64,000 bases of DNA from Corbicula japonica. Lineage: Eukaryota > Mollusca > Bivalvia > Venerida > Cyrenidae. Below, in pieces: positions 43,265 through 55,499 of the stretch. The stretch spans positions 9,424,001-9,488,000 of the forward strand of contig JAZAYU010000013.1 in assembly GCA_038501625.1 (NCBI GenBank), read 5' to 3'. Both the position numbers and the translations under genes were made by a program. Every line of letters begins with the position of its first letter. The stretch's first letter is position 1. The notes beneath the pieces are model-generated. The model did no database searches. It was not told the DNA's origin and worked only from the letters and a program-made list of their open reading frames with translations.

Positions 43265-44145
43265 TTCACAGATATTTTTTCACAGATATTTCTTCTTTTG
43301 ATATTTTTTATTGGATTATTTTCCTCAGATAATTTATCTTCAGATTTTTTTCTTTAGATAAGTTTTCTTCAGATAAATTTTTCTTTTGATAATTTCAACT
43401 GATAATTTAATTTTTCACGGATGATTCTTGAGATAATGTTTCACGGATATTTTTTCATATGGTAATTGTTCACGTGTAATTTTCCATGTGATAATTTTAC
43501 ACTGATAATTTTTCATGTGATAATTTTCCGCACAGATAATTTTCCATATGGAAAATTTTTCCGCACAGATAATTTTCCATCCGATGATTATCGGCACAGA
43601 TAATTTTCCATCCGATAATTATCCGCACGGAAAATTGTCCCTCTGATAATTATCCGCATGAATAATTTTATCCGCATGGATAATTTTATTAGCACGGATA
43701 ATTCTCCATCTGATAATCTGCACGGATAATTTTCCATATGAAAATAATCCACAGGGATAATTGTCCATATGATAATAATCCGCACGGATAATTTTCCATC
43801 CGATAATTATCCCCACTGATAATTTTCCATCCGATAATTATCCACACGGATAATTTTCCATCCGATAATTATCCGTGCGGATAATTTTCCATCCGATAAT
43901 TATCCGCACAGATAATTGTACCTCCGATAATTATCGGCACGGATAATTTTATCTGCACGAAAAATTCTCCATCCGATAATCTGCACGGATAATTTTCCAT
44001 ATGAAAAAAAATCGGCACGGATAATTTTCATAGGATAATAATCCGCACGGATAATTTTTCATATGACAATTATCCGCACTGATAATATTCCATAGGATAA
44101 TTATCGGCACGGATAATTTTCCATATGATAATTATCCGTGAAAAC
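43265..44145. repeat. 31-base GATAATTTTCC minisatellite
   Basis: The consensus is GATAATTTTCCATCCGATAA then TTATCCGCACG, repeated about 25 times and more degenerate at the left. The unit is partly self-complementary (GATAATTATC), so single strands could fold into repeated hairpins. Confidence 0.95.
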
Positions 44146-45110
44146 ATTATCAAAATGTTGGTATTGATTGTGTTTGAGTGGATGAGCATGTTGGTGTTGA
44201 GTTGTGTGTCTTAATATGAGTATGTTGACTGTGTATGATGACCGAGTATTGATGTAAGGATTGAGTATGTCAATGTTGGCTGTGTGCCTGAGTGAATGAG
44301 TATGTTGATGTTGGCTGTAGGCCTAAGTGGGTGAGTATGTTGATGTTGGCTGTGTGCCTGATAGGATGAGTATAATGATGTTGGCTGTGTGCCTGATAGG
44401 ATGATGGTGTTGATGTTGGCTGTGTGCTTGAGTGGATGAGTATGTTGGTGTTTGCTGTGTGCCTGAGTGGATGAGTATGTTAATGTTGGCTGTGTGGAGT
44501 GGATAAGTATGTAGCTGTTGCGTGTGTGCCTGATAGGATGAGTATGTTGATATTGGTTGTGTTCCTGTGTGGATGATCATGTTGATGTTGGCTTTGTGCC
44601 TGAGTGGATAAGTATGTTGATGTTGGTTGTGTGCCTGAACAGATGAGTATGTTGATGTTGGCTTTGTGCCTGAGTGGAGAAGTATGTTGATATTGGCTGT
44701 ATGCCCGATTGGATGGGTATGTTTGTGTTGGCTGTGTGCCTGTGTGGGAGTATGTTGATGTTGGCAGTTTGCCTGTGTTTGAGTAAGTTGATATTGGTTA
44801 TATGCCCGAGTGGATGAGTATGTTGATATTGGTCATGCACTATGAGATGACGAGAACATTGACAGTGTGCTTGACTGATTGAGTATGTTGGTGTTGGCTA
44901 TATACCGGACTGGATGAGTATGTTTGGTTTGGTTGTGTGCCTGAGTGGATAAGTATGTCAGTGTTGGCTGTGTGCTTGAGTGAGTGACGTTATTGGTGCT
45001 GTTGTGCATGTTTCCATGTGCCTGAGTGGATTAGTATGTTGATGTTGGCCCTCTGTCAGTGTATGAGTATGTTTATATTTGCCGCGTGCTGATAGGATGA
45101 GTATGTTGAT

Positions 45111-46471
45111 GTTAGCTTGTTGCCTGAGTGGATGACTGTTATTATTGGCCGAGTGCCTGAGTGGAATAACTATGTTGGTGTTAGCAGTGTGCCTGAGTAG
45201 ATGAGTATGTTCTGATGGCCCTGTGCCTGAGTGTATAAGTATGATGGTGCTGGCCATATGCTTGAATGGATAAGCATGTTGGTGTTGGCCATTTGCATGA
45301 GTGGATAAGTATGTTGATTGTGGCCATGTGCCTAAGTGGATTAGTATGTTTGTGTTGGCTTTGTGTTTGAGTGGATGAGTAAGTTAGTTGTGGCCTATGC
45401 TTGAGTGAATGAGTATGTCTGTAGTTGCCGTGTGCCAGAGTGAATGAGTATGTCGGTGTTGGCTATGTGCCCAAGTGGAAGAGTATGTTTGTGTTGGTCG
45501 TGTGTATGAGTGGCAAAGTATGATGGTGTTGGCCATGTGGCTGAGTGGAAGAGTATGCGGCTGTTTGCCATGAGCCTTAGTGAATGAGTATGTTGGGTGT
45601 TGGCCGTAAGCTTAAATGGATGAATGTGGGCATTGGCTCTGTGCCTATTTTGATAAGACTGTGGGAAGTGACTGTGTGCTCAAATGATTGAGGTGTTGTG
45701 TTTTCTCTATGCCAATATGGATAAGTTGATGTTGGTGGTGGCCAGAATTAGTATTTTTGGTGTTGGCTGGGTGGATGAGTATGTTTTGTGTTTCATTCAT
45801 GTCATAATGGCTGAGAATGTTGTTGTTGACTGTGTGACTGAATGGATGACTATGTTGTAATGGACTGTGGACAAAAAGAAGATTAAGTTTCTGATGGCTG
45901 TGTGCCTGAAATGATTCTTATGTTGGTGTTGACTGTGACTAAGTGTATAAGTACAAGTCTGTTCAATGTGTGCCTGCGTGGATGAGAATGTTGGTGTTGA
46001 CTGTGCCAAAGTGTATGAGTATATGTCTGTTTACTGTGTGCCTGAGTGGATGAGTATGTTGGTGTTGACATTGCTCAAGTGTATGAGTATATGTCTGGTA
46101 ACTGTGTGCCAGGGTTGATGAGAATGTTGGTGTTGACTGTGCCCAAGTGTATGAGTATATGTCTGTTAACTGTGCGCCTGAGTGGATGAGTATGTTGGTG
46201 TTGACTGTGCCCAAATGTATGAGTATATGTCTGTTAACTGTGTGCCTGAGTGGATGAGTATGTTGCTGTTGACTGTGCCCAAGTGTATGAGTATATGTCT
46301 GTTAACTGTGTGCCTGAGTGGATGAGTGTGTTGATGTTGACTGTGCCCAAGTGTATGAGTATATGTCTGGTAACTGTGTATCTGAGTGGATGAGTATGTT
46401 GGTGTTGACTGTGCCCAAGTGTATGAGTATATGTCTGTTAACTGTGCGCCTGAGTGGATGAGTATGTTGGT
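45111..46471. repeat. 1361-base tandem duplication, copy 1
   Basis: Sequence from GTTAGCTTGTTGCCTGAGTG onward recurs 1361 bases later (46472) with very few differences, including non-repeat landmarks such as GACAAAAAGAAGATTAAG and CATGAGCCTTAGTGAATGA. The copies are adjacent. Confidence 0.95.
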
Positions 46472-47832
46472 GTTAGCTTGTTGCCTGAGTGGATGACTGT
46501 TATTATTGGCTGAGTGCCTGAGTGGAATAACTATGTTGGTGTTAGCAGTGTGCCTGAGTAGATGAGTATGTTCTGATGGCCCTGTGCCTGAGTGTATAAG
46601 TATGATGGTGCTGGCCATATGCTTGAATGGATAAGCATGTTGGTGTTGGCCATTTGCATGAGTGGATAATTATGTTGATTGTGGCCATGTGCCTAAGTGG
46701 ATTAGTATGTTTGTGTTGGCTTTGTGTTTGAGTGGATGAGTAAGTTAGTTGTGGCCTATGCTTGAGTGAATGAGTATGTCTGTAGTGGCCGTGTGCCAGA
46801 GTGAATGAGTATGTCGGTGTTGGCTATGTGCCCAAGTGGAAGAGTATGTTTGTGTTGGTCGTGTGTAGGAGTGGCAAAGTATGATGGTGTTGGCCATGTG
46901 GCTGAGTGGAAGAGTATGCGGCTGTTTGCCATGAGCCTTAGTGAATGAGTATGTTGGGTGTTGGCCGTAAGCTTAAATGGATGAATGTGGGCATTGGCTC
47001 TGTGCCTATTTTGATAAGACTGTGGGAAGTGACTGTGTGCTCAAATGATTGAGGTGTTGTGTTTTCTCTATGCCAATATGGATAAGTTGATGTTGGTGGT
47101 GGCCAGAATTAGTATTTTTGGTGTTGGCTGGGTGGATGAGTATGTTTTGTGTTTCATTCATGTCTTAATGGCTGAGAATGTTGTTGTTGACTGTGTGACT
47201 GAATGGATGACTATGTTGTAATGGACTGTGGACAAAAAGAAGATTAAGTTTCTGATGGCTGTGTGCCTGAAATGATTCTTATGTTGGTGTTGACTGTGAC
47301 TAAGTGTATAAGTACAAGTCTGTTCAATGTGTGCCTGCGTGGATGAGAATGTTGGTGTTGACTGTGCCAAAGTGTATGAGTATATGTCTGTTTACTGTGT
47401 GCCTGAGTGGATGAGTATGTTGGTGTTGACATTGCTCAAGTGTATGAGTATATGTCTGGTAACTGTGTGCCAGGGTTGATGAGAATGTTGGTGTTGACTG
47501 TGCCCAAGTGTATGAGTATATGTCTGTTAACTGTGTGCCTGAGTGGATGAGTATGTTGCTGTTGACTGTGCCCAAATGTATGAGTATATGTCTGTTAACT
47601 GTGTGCCTGAGTGGATGAGTGTGTTGATGTTGACTGTGCCCAAGTGTATGAGTATATGTCTGGTAACTGTGTATCTGAGTGGATTAGTATGTTGGTGTTG
47701 ACTGTGCCCAAGTGTATGAGTATATGTCTGTTAACTGTGTGCCTGAGTGGATGAGTATGTTGGTGATGACTGTGCCCAAGTGTATGAGTATATGTCTGTT
47801 AAATGTGCGCCTGAGTGGACGAGTATGTTGGT
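46472..47832. repeat. 1361-base tandem duplication, copy 2
   Basis: The second copy. Homology becomes blurred near 47.55 kb, where the ~68-base unit count differs. Confidence 0.93.
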
Positions 47833-48051
47833 GTTGACTGTGCCCAAGTGTACGAGTATATGTCTGGTAACTGTGTATCTGAGTGGATGAGTATGTTGGT
47901 GTTGACTGTGCCCAAGTGTACGAGTATATGTCTGTTAAATGTGCGCCTGAGTGGATGAGTATGTTGGTGTTGACATTGCCCGAGTGTATGAGTATATGTC
48001 TGTTTACTGTGTGCCTGAGTGGATGAGCATGTTGGTGTTGGCTGTGTGCTT

Positions 48052-49456
48052 GAGTGAACTAGAATTTGGTGCTCCACGGAACACGTGTGTCCTGCTTGCA
48101 AAAAGTTTAAACATGTGCCTATGTTTAATCATATATGCTAAAAAAATTAATTAATGTTTATTGCAATACCTAACCATGTCACCTTTATTGCATTTGAAAT
48201 GGGCTTAACTAAAACAAAAATGGTGAAACCTGAGTTATCATTCTTCACCAATAGCTATGTGCATGCAGATGATATATTCCAAGTATTAAGTGAATTGGAC
48301 AAGTACTTCAATGTTACAGCCAGCATTTTCATATTAAAGTTGCATCTGAAAGGGGCTTAACTCATAAAATAGTCTAACCCGAGTTTTCATTCTTTTTGTC
48401 ACCATGGCGTTGCATTTGAACAGGGTATAACACATCAAATATTGAAACAGAAGTAATCTTTCTTGTCACAGATGACGTTGTTCATGTTCATGATATATTC
48501 TGAGTATTAAGAGAATAGAATAAGTAATTTCAAAGTTAAAGTTCACTTTCAAGTTTCATGTTAAAGTTGCATTTGAAAGGGGCATAACTCAAACAATATT
48601 GAAACAGGAGTTATAATTTTTGTTGTCTACAAAGGCACTGTTCATTTTGATGATACAATCCAAGTATTGAATGAATAGGAAAAGTACTTTCAAATTATAC
48701 ACAAAATTAAGTGTCTTGTGAAATTTGCATTGAAAGGGGCATAACTCAAAAAATAGTCAAACAGGAGTTATGAGTCTTGTTGTAACCGATGTCGTTGTTG
48801 TTCATGAAGATGATATATTCAAAGAGTGAATAGGACAAGTACTTTAAAAGTTAAGTTTCATGTTAAAGTTACATATTAAAGGGAAACAACTCATCAAATA
48901 GTCAAACAGGAGTTATCATTTTGTTTTTCATAATGAAGTTGTTCATGAAGATGATTTCTTTTGAATATTAAGTGAATTGGACAAGTACTTTCAAAGTTAA
49001 AGTCAACATTAAGTTTCATGTTATAATCGCATTTGAAAGGGGCATAACTCAAAAAATATTCAAACTGGACTTATGATTCTTGTTGTAACCGCTGTTGTTG
49101 TTCTTCATGCTGATGATATATTCCAAGTATGAAGTGAATAGGACAAGTACTTTCAAAGTTATAGGCAACATTAAGTTTCATGTTAAAGTTGCATTTGAAA
49201 GGGGCATAACTCAAAAATTATTGAAACTGGAGTTATGATTCTTGTTGTAACCACTGTTGTTGTTCATGCTGATGATATATTCAAAGTATGAAGTGAATAG
49301 GACAAGTACTTTCAAAGTTAAAGGCAACATTAAGTTTCATATTAAAGTTGGGGGACTACAAGACGACGGCACTGCGGACGATGATGACAATGACGACATC
49401 GCTGGACAATAGGATCCCTATGTGTCTACCTGATTTCGCAGGTGACACAAAAAATA
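48052..49456 (+). mobile_element. pearl/Helentron-like element inserted in the ~35-base array
   Basis: The 5-prime end is ACTAGAATTTGGTGCTCCAC then GGAACACGTGTGTC. The middle holds about seven or eight ~159-base cores (CATAACTCAAA, GAGTTAT and so on). The 3-prime end is AAAGTTGGGGGACTACAAGA, GACAATAGGATCCCTATG, a small hairpin (ACCTG and CAGGT) and GACACAAAAA. The 35-base array is present on both sides. Tandem cores between fixed ends match pearl elements of bivalves, now grouped with non-autonomous Helentrons. That class is from memory. Confidence 0.82.
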
Positions 49457-49855
49457 TGTTCCTGTTGGCCATGTGCCTGAGTGGATGTGTATGTTGGTGT
49501 TGGTGCTGTGCCTTAATAGATGATTATGATGGTGTTAACTGTGTGCCTGAGTGGATGAGTATGTTGGTGTTGACTGCGCCTGAGTGTATATGTCTGTGTT
49601 AACTGTGTGCCTGAGTGGATGAGTATGTTGGTGTTGACTGCGCCTGAGTGTATATGTCTGTGTTAACTGTGTGCCTGAGTGAATGGTTAAGTTGGTGTTG
49701 GCTGTGTGCCTGGGTGGATGATGAAGTTAGTGTTGGCTGTGTGCCTGAGTATGATGGTGTTGGCCATGTGCCTGATTGATATTGCTGTTGGCAAAGTGTC
49801 TGTGTGGATGAGCATGTTGATGTTAGCCATGTGCCTGATTGGTTGAGTATGGGCC
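49457..49855. repeat. ~35-base minisatellite, right part
   Basis: Same unit as at 44160-48045 (GTGTGCCTGAGTGGATGAGT, ATGTTGGTGTTGACTGCGCC), continuing after the inserted element. Confidence 0.93.
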
Positions 49856-50435
49856 AACTCTTTCCTTGTAATACCCGATAGACTGTTAGGATCCGTGCAA
49901 TGGGGACACCATCAGTACCTGACCGTCAGGCCGTTTGCCCCGCCATGTCATACCTACTTGCCGAGACACTAAAACAAATGCGGTCTTATTCGAGACTTTC
50001 CATTAAATTATAATAAATGTGAATTAAATATTTACTTCTATTAAGCAAGTTTAAATTAATAAGATGTCTCGATAATAATGCATTTGAGAATGTCTTCCCC
50101 ATGGATCCAGCATTCATCCAGTCTAAGCGGAATATGGCGGAAAGAGTATTTGGCTAAAATTAAAAAGATTATATTTACCTGAACTGATAATCCACATGCC
50201 TAATTGTTTGGCAAACTAAGGCAATTATGCTAAGAAATTAAAATCAAATGAAAGCAGTTTTAAAACAGCAACTAAAATCACAAGTTAGTTATTTATAATA
50301 GAAATAACATTCTGGTGCCATATTATTCAAGAGAAAATTGCAACATTTACAATATTCAATGTAATCAATTCCTGGGCATTCAGTAGAAACGCTGGTGATG
50401 CAAGTAATATCAACGATAATTAAAGCTGAAAATGT
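49856..50435. other. no gene seen
   Basis: Unique-looking sequence between two arrays. No supported exon. Confidence 0.4.
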
Positions 50436-51395
50436 TTTGCCTTAAAAGTCTACACTTGTTATCAAACATGACTGAATCAGAAGAGGACTTGCCATAAAAG
50501 TCTACACTTGTTATCAAACATGACTGAATCAGAAGAGGACTTGCCATAAAAGTCTACACTTGTTATCAAACATGACTGAAGCAGAAGAAGACTTGCCATA
50601 AAAGTCTACACTTGTTATCAAACATGACTGAATCAGAAGAGGACTTGCCATAAAAGTCTACACTTGTTATCAAACATGACTGAATCAGAAGAGGACTTGC
50701 AATAAAAGTCTACACTTGTTATCAAACATGACTGAATCAGTAGAGGACTTGCCATGAAAGTCTACACTTGTTATCAAACATCATAGACTGAATCAGAAGA
50801 GGACTTGCCATAAAAGTCTACACTTGTTATCAAACATGATTGAATCAGAAGAAGACTTGCCATAAAAGTCTACACTTGTTATCAAACATGACTGAATCAG
50901 AAGAGGACTTGCCATAAAAGTCTACACTTGTTATCAAACATGATTGAATCAGAAGAAGACTTGCCATAAAAGTCTACACTTGTTATCAAACATGATTGAA
51001 TCAGAAGAGGACTTGCCATAAAAGTCTACACTTGTTATCAAACATGATTGAATCAGAAGAGGACTTGCCATAAAAGTCTACACTTGTTATCAAACATGAC
51101 TGAAGCAGAAGAAGACTTGCCATAAAAGTCTACACTTGTTATCAAACATGATTGAATCAGAAGAGGACTTGCCATAAAAGTCTACACTTGTTATCAAACA
51201 TGATTGAATCAGAAGAAGACTTGCCATAAAAGTCTACACTTGTTATCAAACATGATTGAATCAGAAGAGGACTTGCCATAAAAGTCTACACTTGATCAAC
51301 CATGATTAAAGCCGAAGAGGATTTGCCATAAAATCTACACTTCATCAAACTTGATTAAAGCCTTAGAGGATTTGCCATAAAATCTACACTTGTTG
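50436..51395. repeat. 52-base minisatellite, about 18 units
   Basis: The unit is TCTACACTTGTTATCAAACA then TGACTGAATCAGAAGAGGAC and TTGCCATAAAAG. GAGGAC/GAAGAC and GACTGA/GATTGA variants alternate. The last two units degenerate. Related single units occur near 58185-58300 and 58600. Confidence 0.97.
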
Positions 51396-51399
51396 TTTT

Positions 51400-52114
51400 G
51401 CCATAAAAATCTACTGCCATTATGGAAAACAGCAGACTACTACACACTTTGGCCTCATCAGGTTTCTTTCAAAATGAAATTTGCACAAGTTATTTGTAGC
51501 AGCAACAATATCATCATAGGTAGTAGTAGTAGTAGCAGTAGCACAAGTATAATAATGTTAACTTGTTTAATTTCTTAAAAACATTAAATAACTTACATTT
51601 TTTCAAAATAATCCAGAAATCCAGAACACAAACTGACCTTTACAACTTTTTGTAACACATAATGGCCTGTTTGAAGTGAAAACCTGTTCTAGTGAGCTCA
51701 TAACAAAAAACCCCTAAAGCTTGAAAAAGGTAACAAAGGAGTGAAGTCAACTGTTTTATTAACCTATTTCCAGGTATTAATGTTTCCACTTGCATGATTT
51801 TAACAATGAGTGTTAATCCTAGTACTGTAATAGCTTATCATTTGTTAGAGTACAATACTATTTGATTAGATTGACTGGAAAAGGATTTATCAATAGGATT
51901 AGCTGATTCATACAATGACATCTCTCTCTCAATATCACAATATTATTACTATATTGAAACTGACCAATCATTAGGATAATGGAAGAGGCATTTTCAATAT
52001 GACCCAGTCATGCAAATCACTATATCATCAATGAATTGTAAAACATCACTGTCAAGGCAAGTGTGATCTTGTCAATTACTGTAGACCCAAATGTGAGAAG
52101 AAACCATCTCTGTA
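51400..52114. repeat. segmental duplicate of 60525-61150
   Basis: Shares CTCATCAGGTTTC, TTCAAAATGAAATTTGCA, TTGTTTAATTTCTTAAAAAC, ATGGCCTGTTT and AAAACCTGTTCTAGTGAGC with 60.5-61.15 kb in the same order. A TAG/CAG triplet run lies at the same position (51517-51542). Confidence 0.88.
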
Positions 52115-52355
52115 ACCCTTTCATCCATATATATGCATTTTTATGTGTGTGTGAACGGTGTAGATCCAGATCAGCTGGCACATCAGTGCTGTCTGATCAG
52201 GATCTGTACTAGTTGCATCTTGGTCGGAAATAACCTAACAAATAAAGAATGCGAACAGTAAAGATCCTGATCAGACCGCACGGGTGTGCCAGCAGATCTG
52301 GATCTACACTCTTCACCCATGCAATAAAGGTGCATCTATGGAGGAAAGGGTTAAG
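52115..52355. mobile_element. GATCC-arm element, full length
   Basis: AACCCTTTCATCCATATATA to ATCTATGGAGGAAAGGGTTA, with four arms and the GTCGGAAATAACCTAACAAA spacer. It lies within the duplicated block and is absent from the other copy. Confidence 0.94.
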
Positions 52356-52360
52356 ATAAA

Positions 52361-53698
52361 CTAGAATGTTGTGTTCCGCGGAACACATGTGTCGCCTGCT
52401 TGGAAAACGTTGAAATGTGGGCCTATGTTTAATCATATATAATAAAAATATTTTATTGAAGTTGATTTCAATACTACACAACAGAACACATGTGTCATCT
52501 AAATTACATTTAAAAGGGGAATAACTAAAATAATGGTGAAACCTGAGTTATCATTTTCAAAAATTGTTTTGTAAATGCAGATGAGTTATTCAAAGTATTA
52601 AGTGAATTAATTGAAGAAGTAATTTCCATTTTACAGGCAACACTAAGTTTCATGTTAAAGTTGCATTTGAAAGGGATATTACTCATAAAATATTGAAACT
52701 GGAGTTATCATTCTTGTCATCACAGATGGCATTGTTAGTGCTGATGATATATTCCAAGTACGAAGTGAATAGGACAAGTACTTTCAAAGTTATAGGCAAC
52801 ATTAAGTTTCATGTTAAAGTTGCATTTAAAAGGGGCATAACTCAAAAAATATTGAAACTGGAGTTATCATTCTTGTCGTCACAGATAGCACTGTTCATGC
52901 TGATGATATATTCCAAGTATGAAGTGAACAGGACAAGTACTTTCAAAGTTATAGGCAACATTAAGTGTCAGGTTAAAGTTGCATTTGAAAGGGGCATAAC
53001 TCAAAAAATATTGAAACTGGAGTTATCATTCTTGTCGTCACAGATGGCATTGTTCGTGCTGATAATATATTTCAAGTATGAAGTGAATAGGACAAGTACT
53101 TTCAAAGATATAGGCAATATTAAGTTTCAGGTTAAAGTTGCATTTGAAAGGGGCATAACTCAAAAAATATTGAAACTGGAGTTATCATTCTTGTTGTCAC
53201 AGATGGCACTGTTCATGCTGATGATATATTCCAAGTATGAAGTGAATAGGAGAAGTATTTTCAAAGTTATAGGCAACATTAAGTTTCAGGTTAAAGTTGC
53301 ATTTGAAAGGGGCATAACTCAAAAAATATTGAAACTGGAGTTATCATTCTTGTCGTCACAGATGGCATTGTTCGTGCTGATGATATATTTCAAGTATGAA
53401 GTGAATAGGACAAGTACTTTCAAAGTTATAGGCAACATTAAGTTTCAGGTTAAAGTTGCATTTGAAAGGGGCATAACTCAAAAAATATTGAAACTGGAGT
53501 TATCATTCTTGTCATCACAGATGGCATTGTTCGTGCTGATGATATATTCCAAGTATGAAGTGAATAGGACAAGTACTTTCAAAGTTATAGGCAACATTAA
53601 GTTTCAGGTTAAAGTTGGGGGACTACCGGACGACGCCGACGCCGCCGCCGGACAATAGGATCCCTATGTGTCTACCTGCTATCGCAGGCGACACAAAA
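52361..53698 (+). mobile_element. pearl/Helentron-like element with six in-phase 159-base cores
   Basis: The 5-prime end is ACTAGAATGTTGTGTTCCGC then GGAACACATGTGTCGCC. The cores have AGGGGCATAACTC at 52831, 52990, 53149, 53309 and 53468, that is 159 bases apart. The 3-prime end is AAAGTTGGGGGACTACCGGA, GACAATAGGATCCCTATG, a hairpin CTACCTG/CGCAGG and GACACAAAAA. As 159 is 53 codons, the cores give a 321-codon open frame (52693-53658) that also runs through the GC-rich tail. I do not call it a gene because the same core elsewhere has no frame constraint. Confidence 0.85.
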
Positions 53699-53699
53699 A

Positions 53700-54130
53700 C
53701 AACTGCACACTTGACAACACGAACAGAAACGTTTTATTGATGCAAGTTTTAAAAAAAAGTTTTATATCGGAGAAGAGTAGGTACCTAAATCACCACCTAC
53801 CCAGAAAATAAACAATTTTCAGTTTATTGGTAAATAAAATCAAACATAAATTTTTTGGATGGGTACCCCCCCCCCCCCCCCCCCACTGACCCTGTATCCT
53901 CTATAACCCCTTCAACCGATCAACACAATTGAATTTCTTGAGTGTCATTTGTTTTGTACCTCTAAAATGAAAATAAAAAACAACAAAAAAAAACCCCAAA
54001 CAAATGGCATATTGTTATGCAATACATGTCCCCTACCGGTTAGGCTGAAAGGCCAGGTGAATAGTTTTGCTGGTGGACGGGTGAAGGAGTAGCCCCTGAA
54101 GACTTAAGTTGTTATATATAATTATTATAA
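53700..54130. repeat. segmental duplicate of 61290-61790
   Basis: Landmarks TAATAGTTTTGCTGG-like (AATAGTTTTGCTGGTGGACG), GAAGGAGTAGCCCCTGAAGA and CTTAAG match 61.7 kb. A run of 19 C lies at 53866-53884. At 54044-54060 (GGCTGAAAGGCCAGGTG) lies the empty site for the PAL-A at 61553. Confidence 0.85.
53866..53884. repeat. poly-C run
   Basis: Nineteen consecutive C. Runs like this are prone to length error. Confidence 0.97.
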
Positions 54131-54689
54131 ATATAAAAAAAATGAAAATTTAAAAAAATAAACAGAAAAAAATATTAAGTTGGAGGGTGGTATGGTACCA
54201 TTACCCACCTATACCCGAGACCCACCCAACCCTAAAGAGGGTACTCCACCCAACCCCACCTCTGAAGAAATTTGTGGAAGTCAGGTACCTATACCCTATC
54301 CTCTTACTAAATGAAGTTTTTTTTACCTTGCCCACAACCCACTTAACTCCTAGACCGACCCAACCCTTTAGATATGACTGTCAATTTGAGTTCAAGAATT
54401 AAAGAAATAAAACTGTATTTTTTTTTGGTTGGGATATCAAAACTCATCCACGAAACAACTGTTTTGTCGTGTAATCGATTATTAAATGTCTTTTTAATCA
54501 TTATTGATTGTTTTCTTAAATGAATTCAATTCAATTTACTTACAATTCATGGTCAAAATTAGAACAGTCTTTAATTGAAAGGAAGTAATTATAAAATTGG
54601 GTATTTTGAAGGGGATATATTTGAACAAAAATGCTGCTGATTAATAAAGTGTTCTGTTTTTCCTACTTATGAGTGGTCCTGGTAAAACA
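54131..54689. other. no gene seen
   Basis: A CCCACC/ACCCAACCC-rich stretch at 54185-54370 gives a proline-rich 71-codon frame with no other support. Confidence 0.4.
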
Positions 54690-54935
54690 AAATAGTAAAT
54701 AGGACAAGTACTTTCCAAGTTATAGAGCATATTCAAATTTAAATCATTTAAATGGGGCATAACTCACAAGTATTGAAAGAGGAGTTATCAATCGGGTCGT
54801 CATTGGGTTTGTTCATTCAGGGGATATATTCCAAGTATAAGGTTAATAGAACAATCAATTTCTTAGTTATTTGCAAAATCAAGTTCCATATAAAAGTCTT
54901 TTAAAAGGGGCATAACTCTAATAAAAGTGATAGCT
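54690..54935. repeat. degenerate pearl-type cores
   Basis: AATAGGACAAGTACTTTCCA, AATGGGGCATAACTCACAAG, GAGTTATCA and AAAGGGGCATAACTCTAATA recur in the spacing of the 159-base core but are heavily diverged. Confidence 0.75.
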
Positions 54936-55499
54936 TTCTTTTCATCTAAAGGCCTTTTGAACAGTTACCTAATGGAGATGTCATTTTTTAATATTATGAA
55001 GAAAAGATTTGTTTGCTTGTTTTAATAAGTATAATTATGACATCTGTATTTCCCTAAATTTTGATAAAAGTGATTAATAATTTTCCCAAAAACTGGAAAA
55101 ACACATGAAAATTTTCCCCTCTTGACAGGCTAGGACTTCTTCCCCAATCCTTATAAAAATCATAGCATTAAACCTACTGAGAGGTCAACATTCCTCAAGT
55201 CTGGTCTTTACTTACAACAAGATCTATACACACATTTCAAAATATGGTAATAAAATACAATGTAGACAGGATATGATGTTAGGATATTGCTGATCAGCTT
55301 TACACCTAGCAAACTAGGTAGAAATCCTGCCATTTGTCTGAATCTTAATATGGACCTTGTATACTTGTTATTATTAACTAGAACCTTTTGTTAGTCGACA
55401 TAAAAAATGTTAATTATTTTTTTGTTTAACAGTTATTAGCAATGTATTTGCACAAAGTTCACATATAAAATAACCTTTTAATTGTCTCATTGCAAGAAA
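54936..55499. other. no gene seen
   Basis: AT-rich sequence with no supported feature. Confidence 0.4.

Larger units (their letters stand above)
44160..48045. repeat. ~35-base minisatellite with ~68-base higher-order unit
   Basis: The basic unit is GTGTGCCTGAGTGGATGAGT then ATGTTGGTGTTGGCT. From 45.9 kb a double unit appears, with GTGCCCAAGTGTATGAGTAT and ATGTCTGTTAACT alternating with the basic one. The minus-strand frames of 62-150 codons rich in His, Thr and Gln are artefacts of the array. Confidence 0.96.

Noticed and set aside
43001..43269. Cys/Glu-rich minus-strand frames
   Set aside because: They are translations of the degenerate ~30-base array.
46166..46618. 150-codon His/Thr/Gln-rich minus-strand frame
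   Set aside because: It is an array translation, duplicated together with the 1361-base repeat, with no signal of constraint.
52693..53658. 321-codon plus-strand protein gene
   Set aside because: It is made of six 159-base cores of a dispersed element. The cores elsewhere in the window have indels that break the frame.
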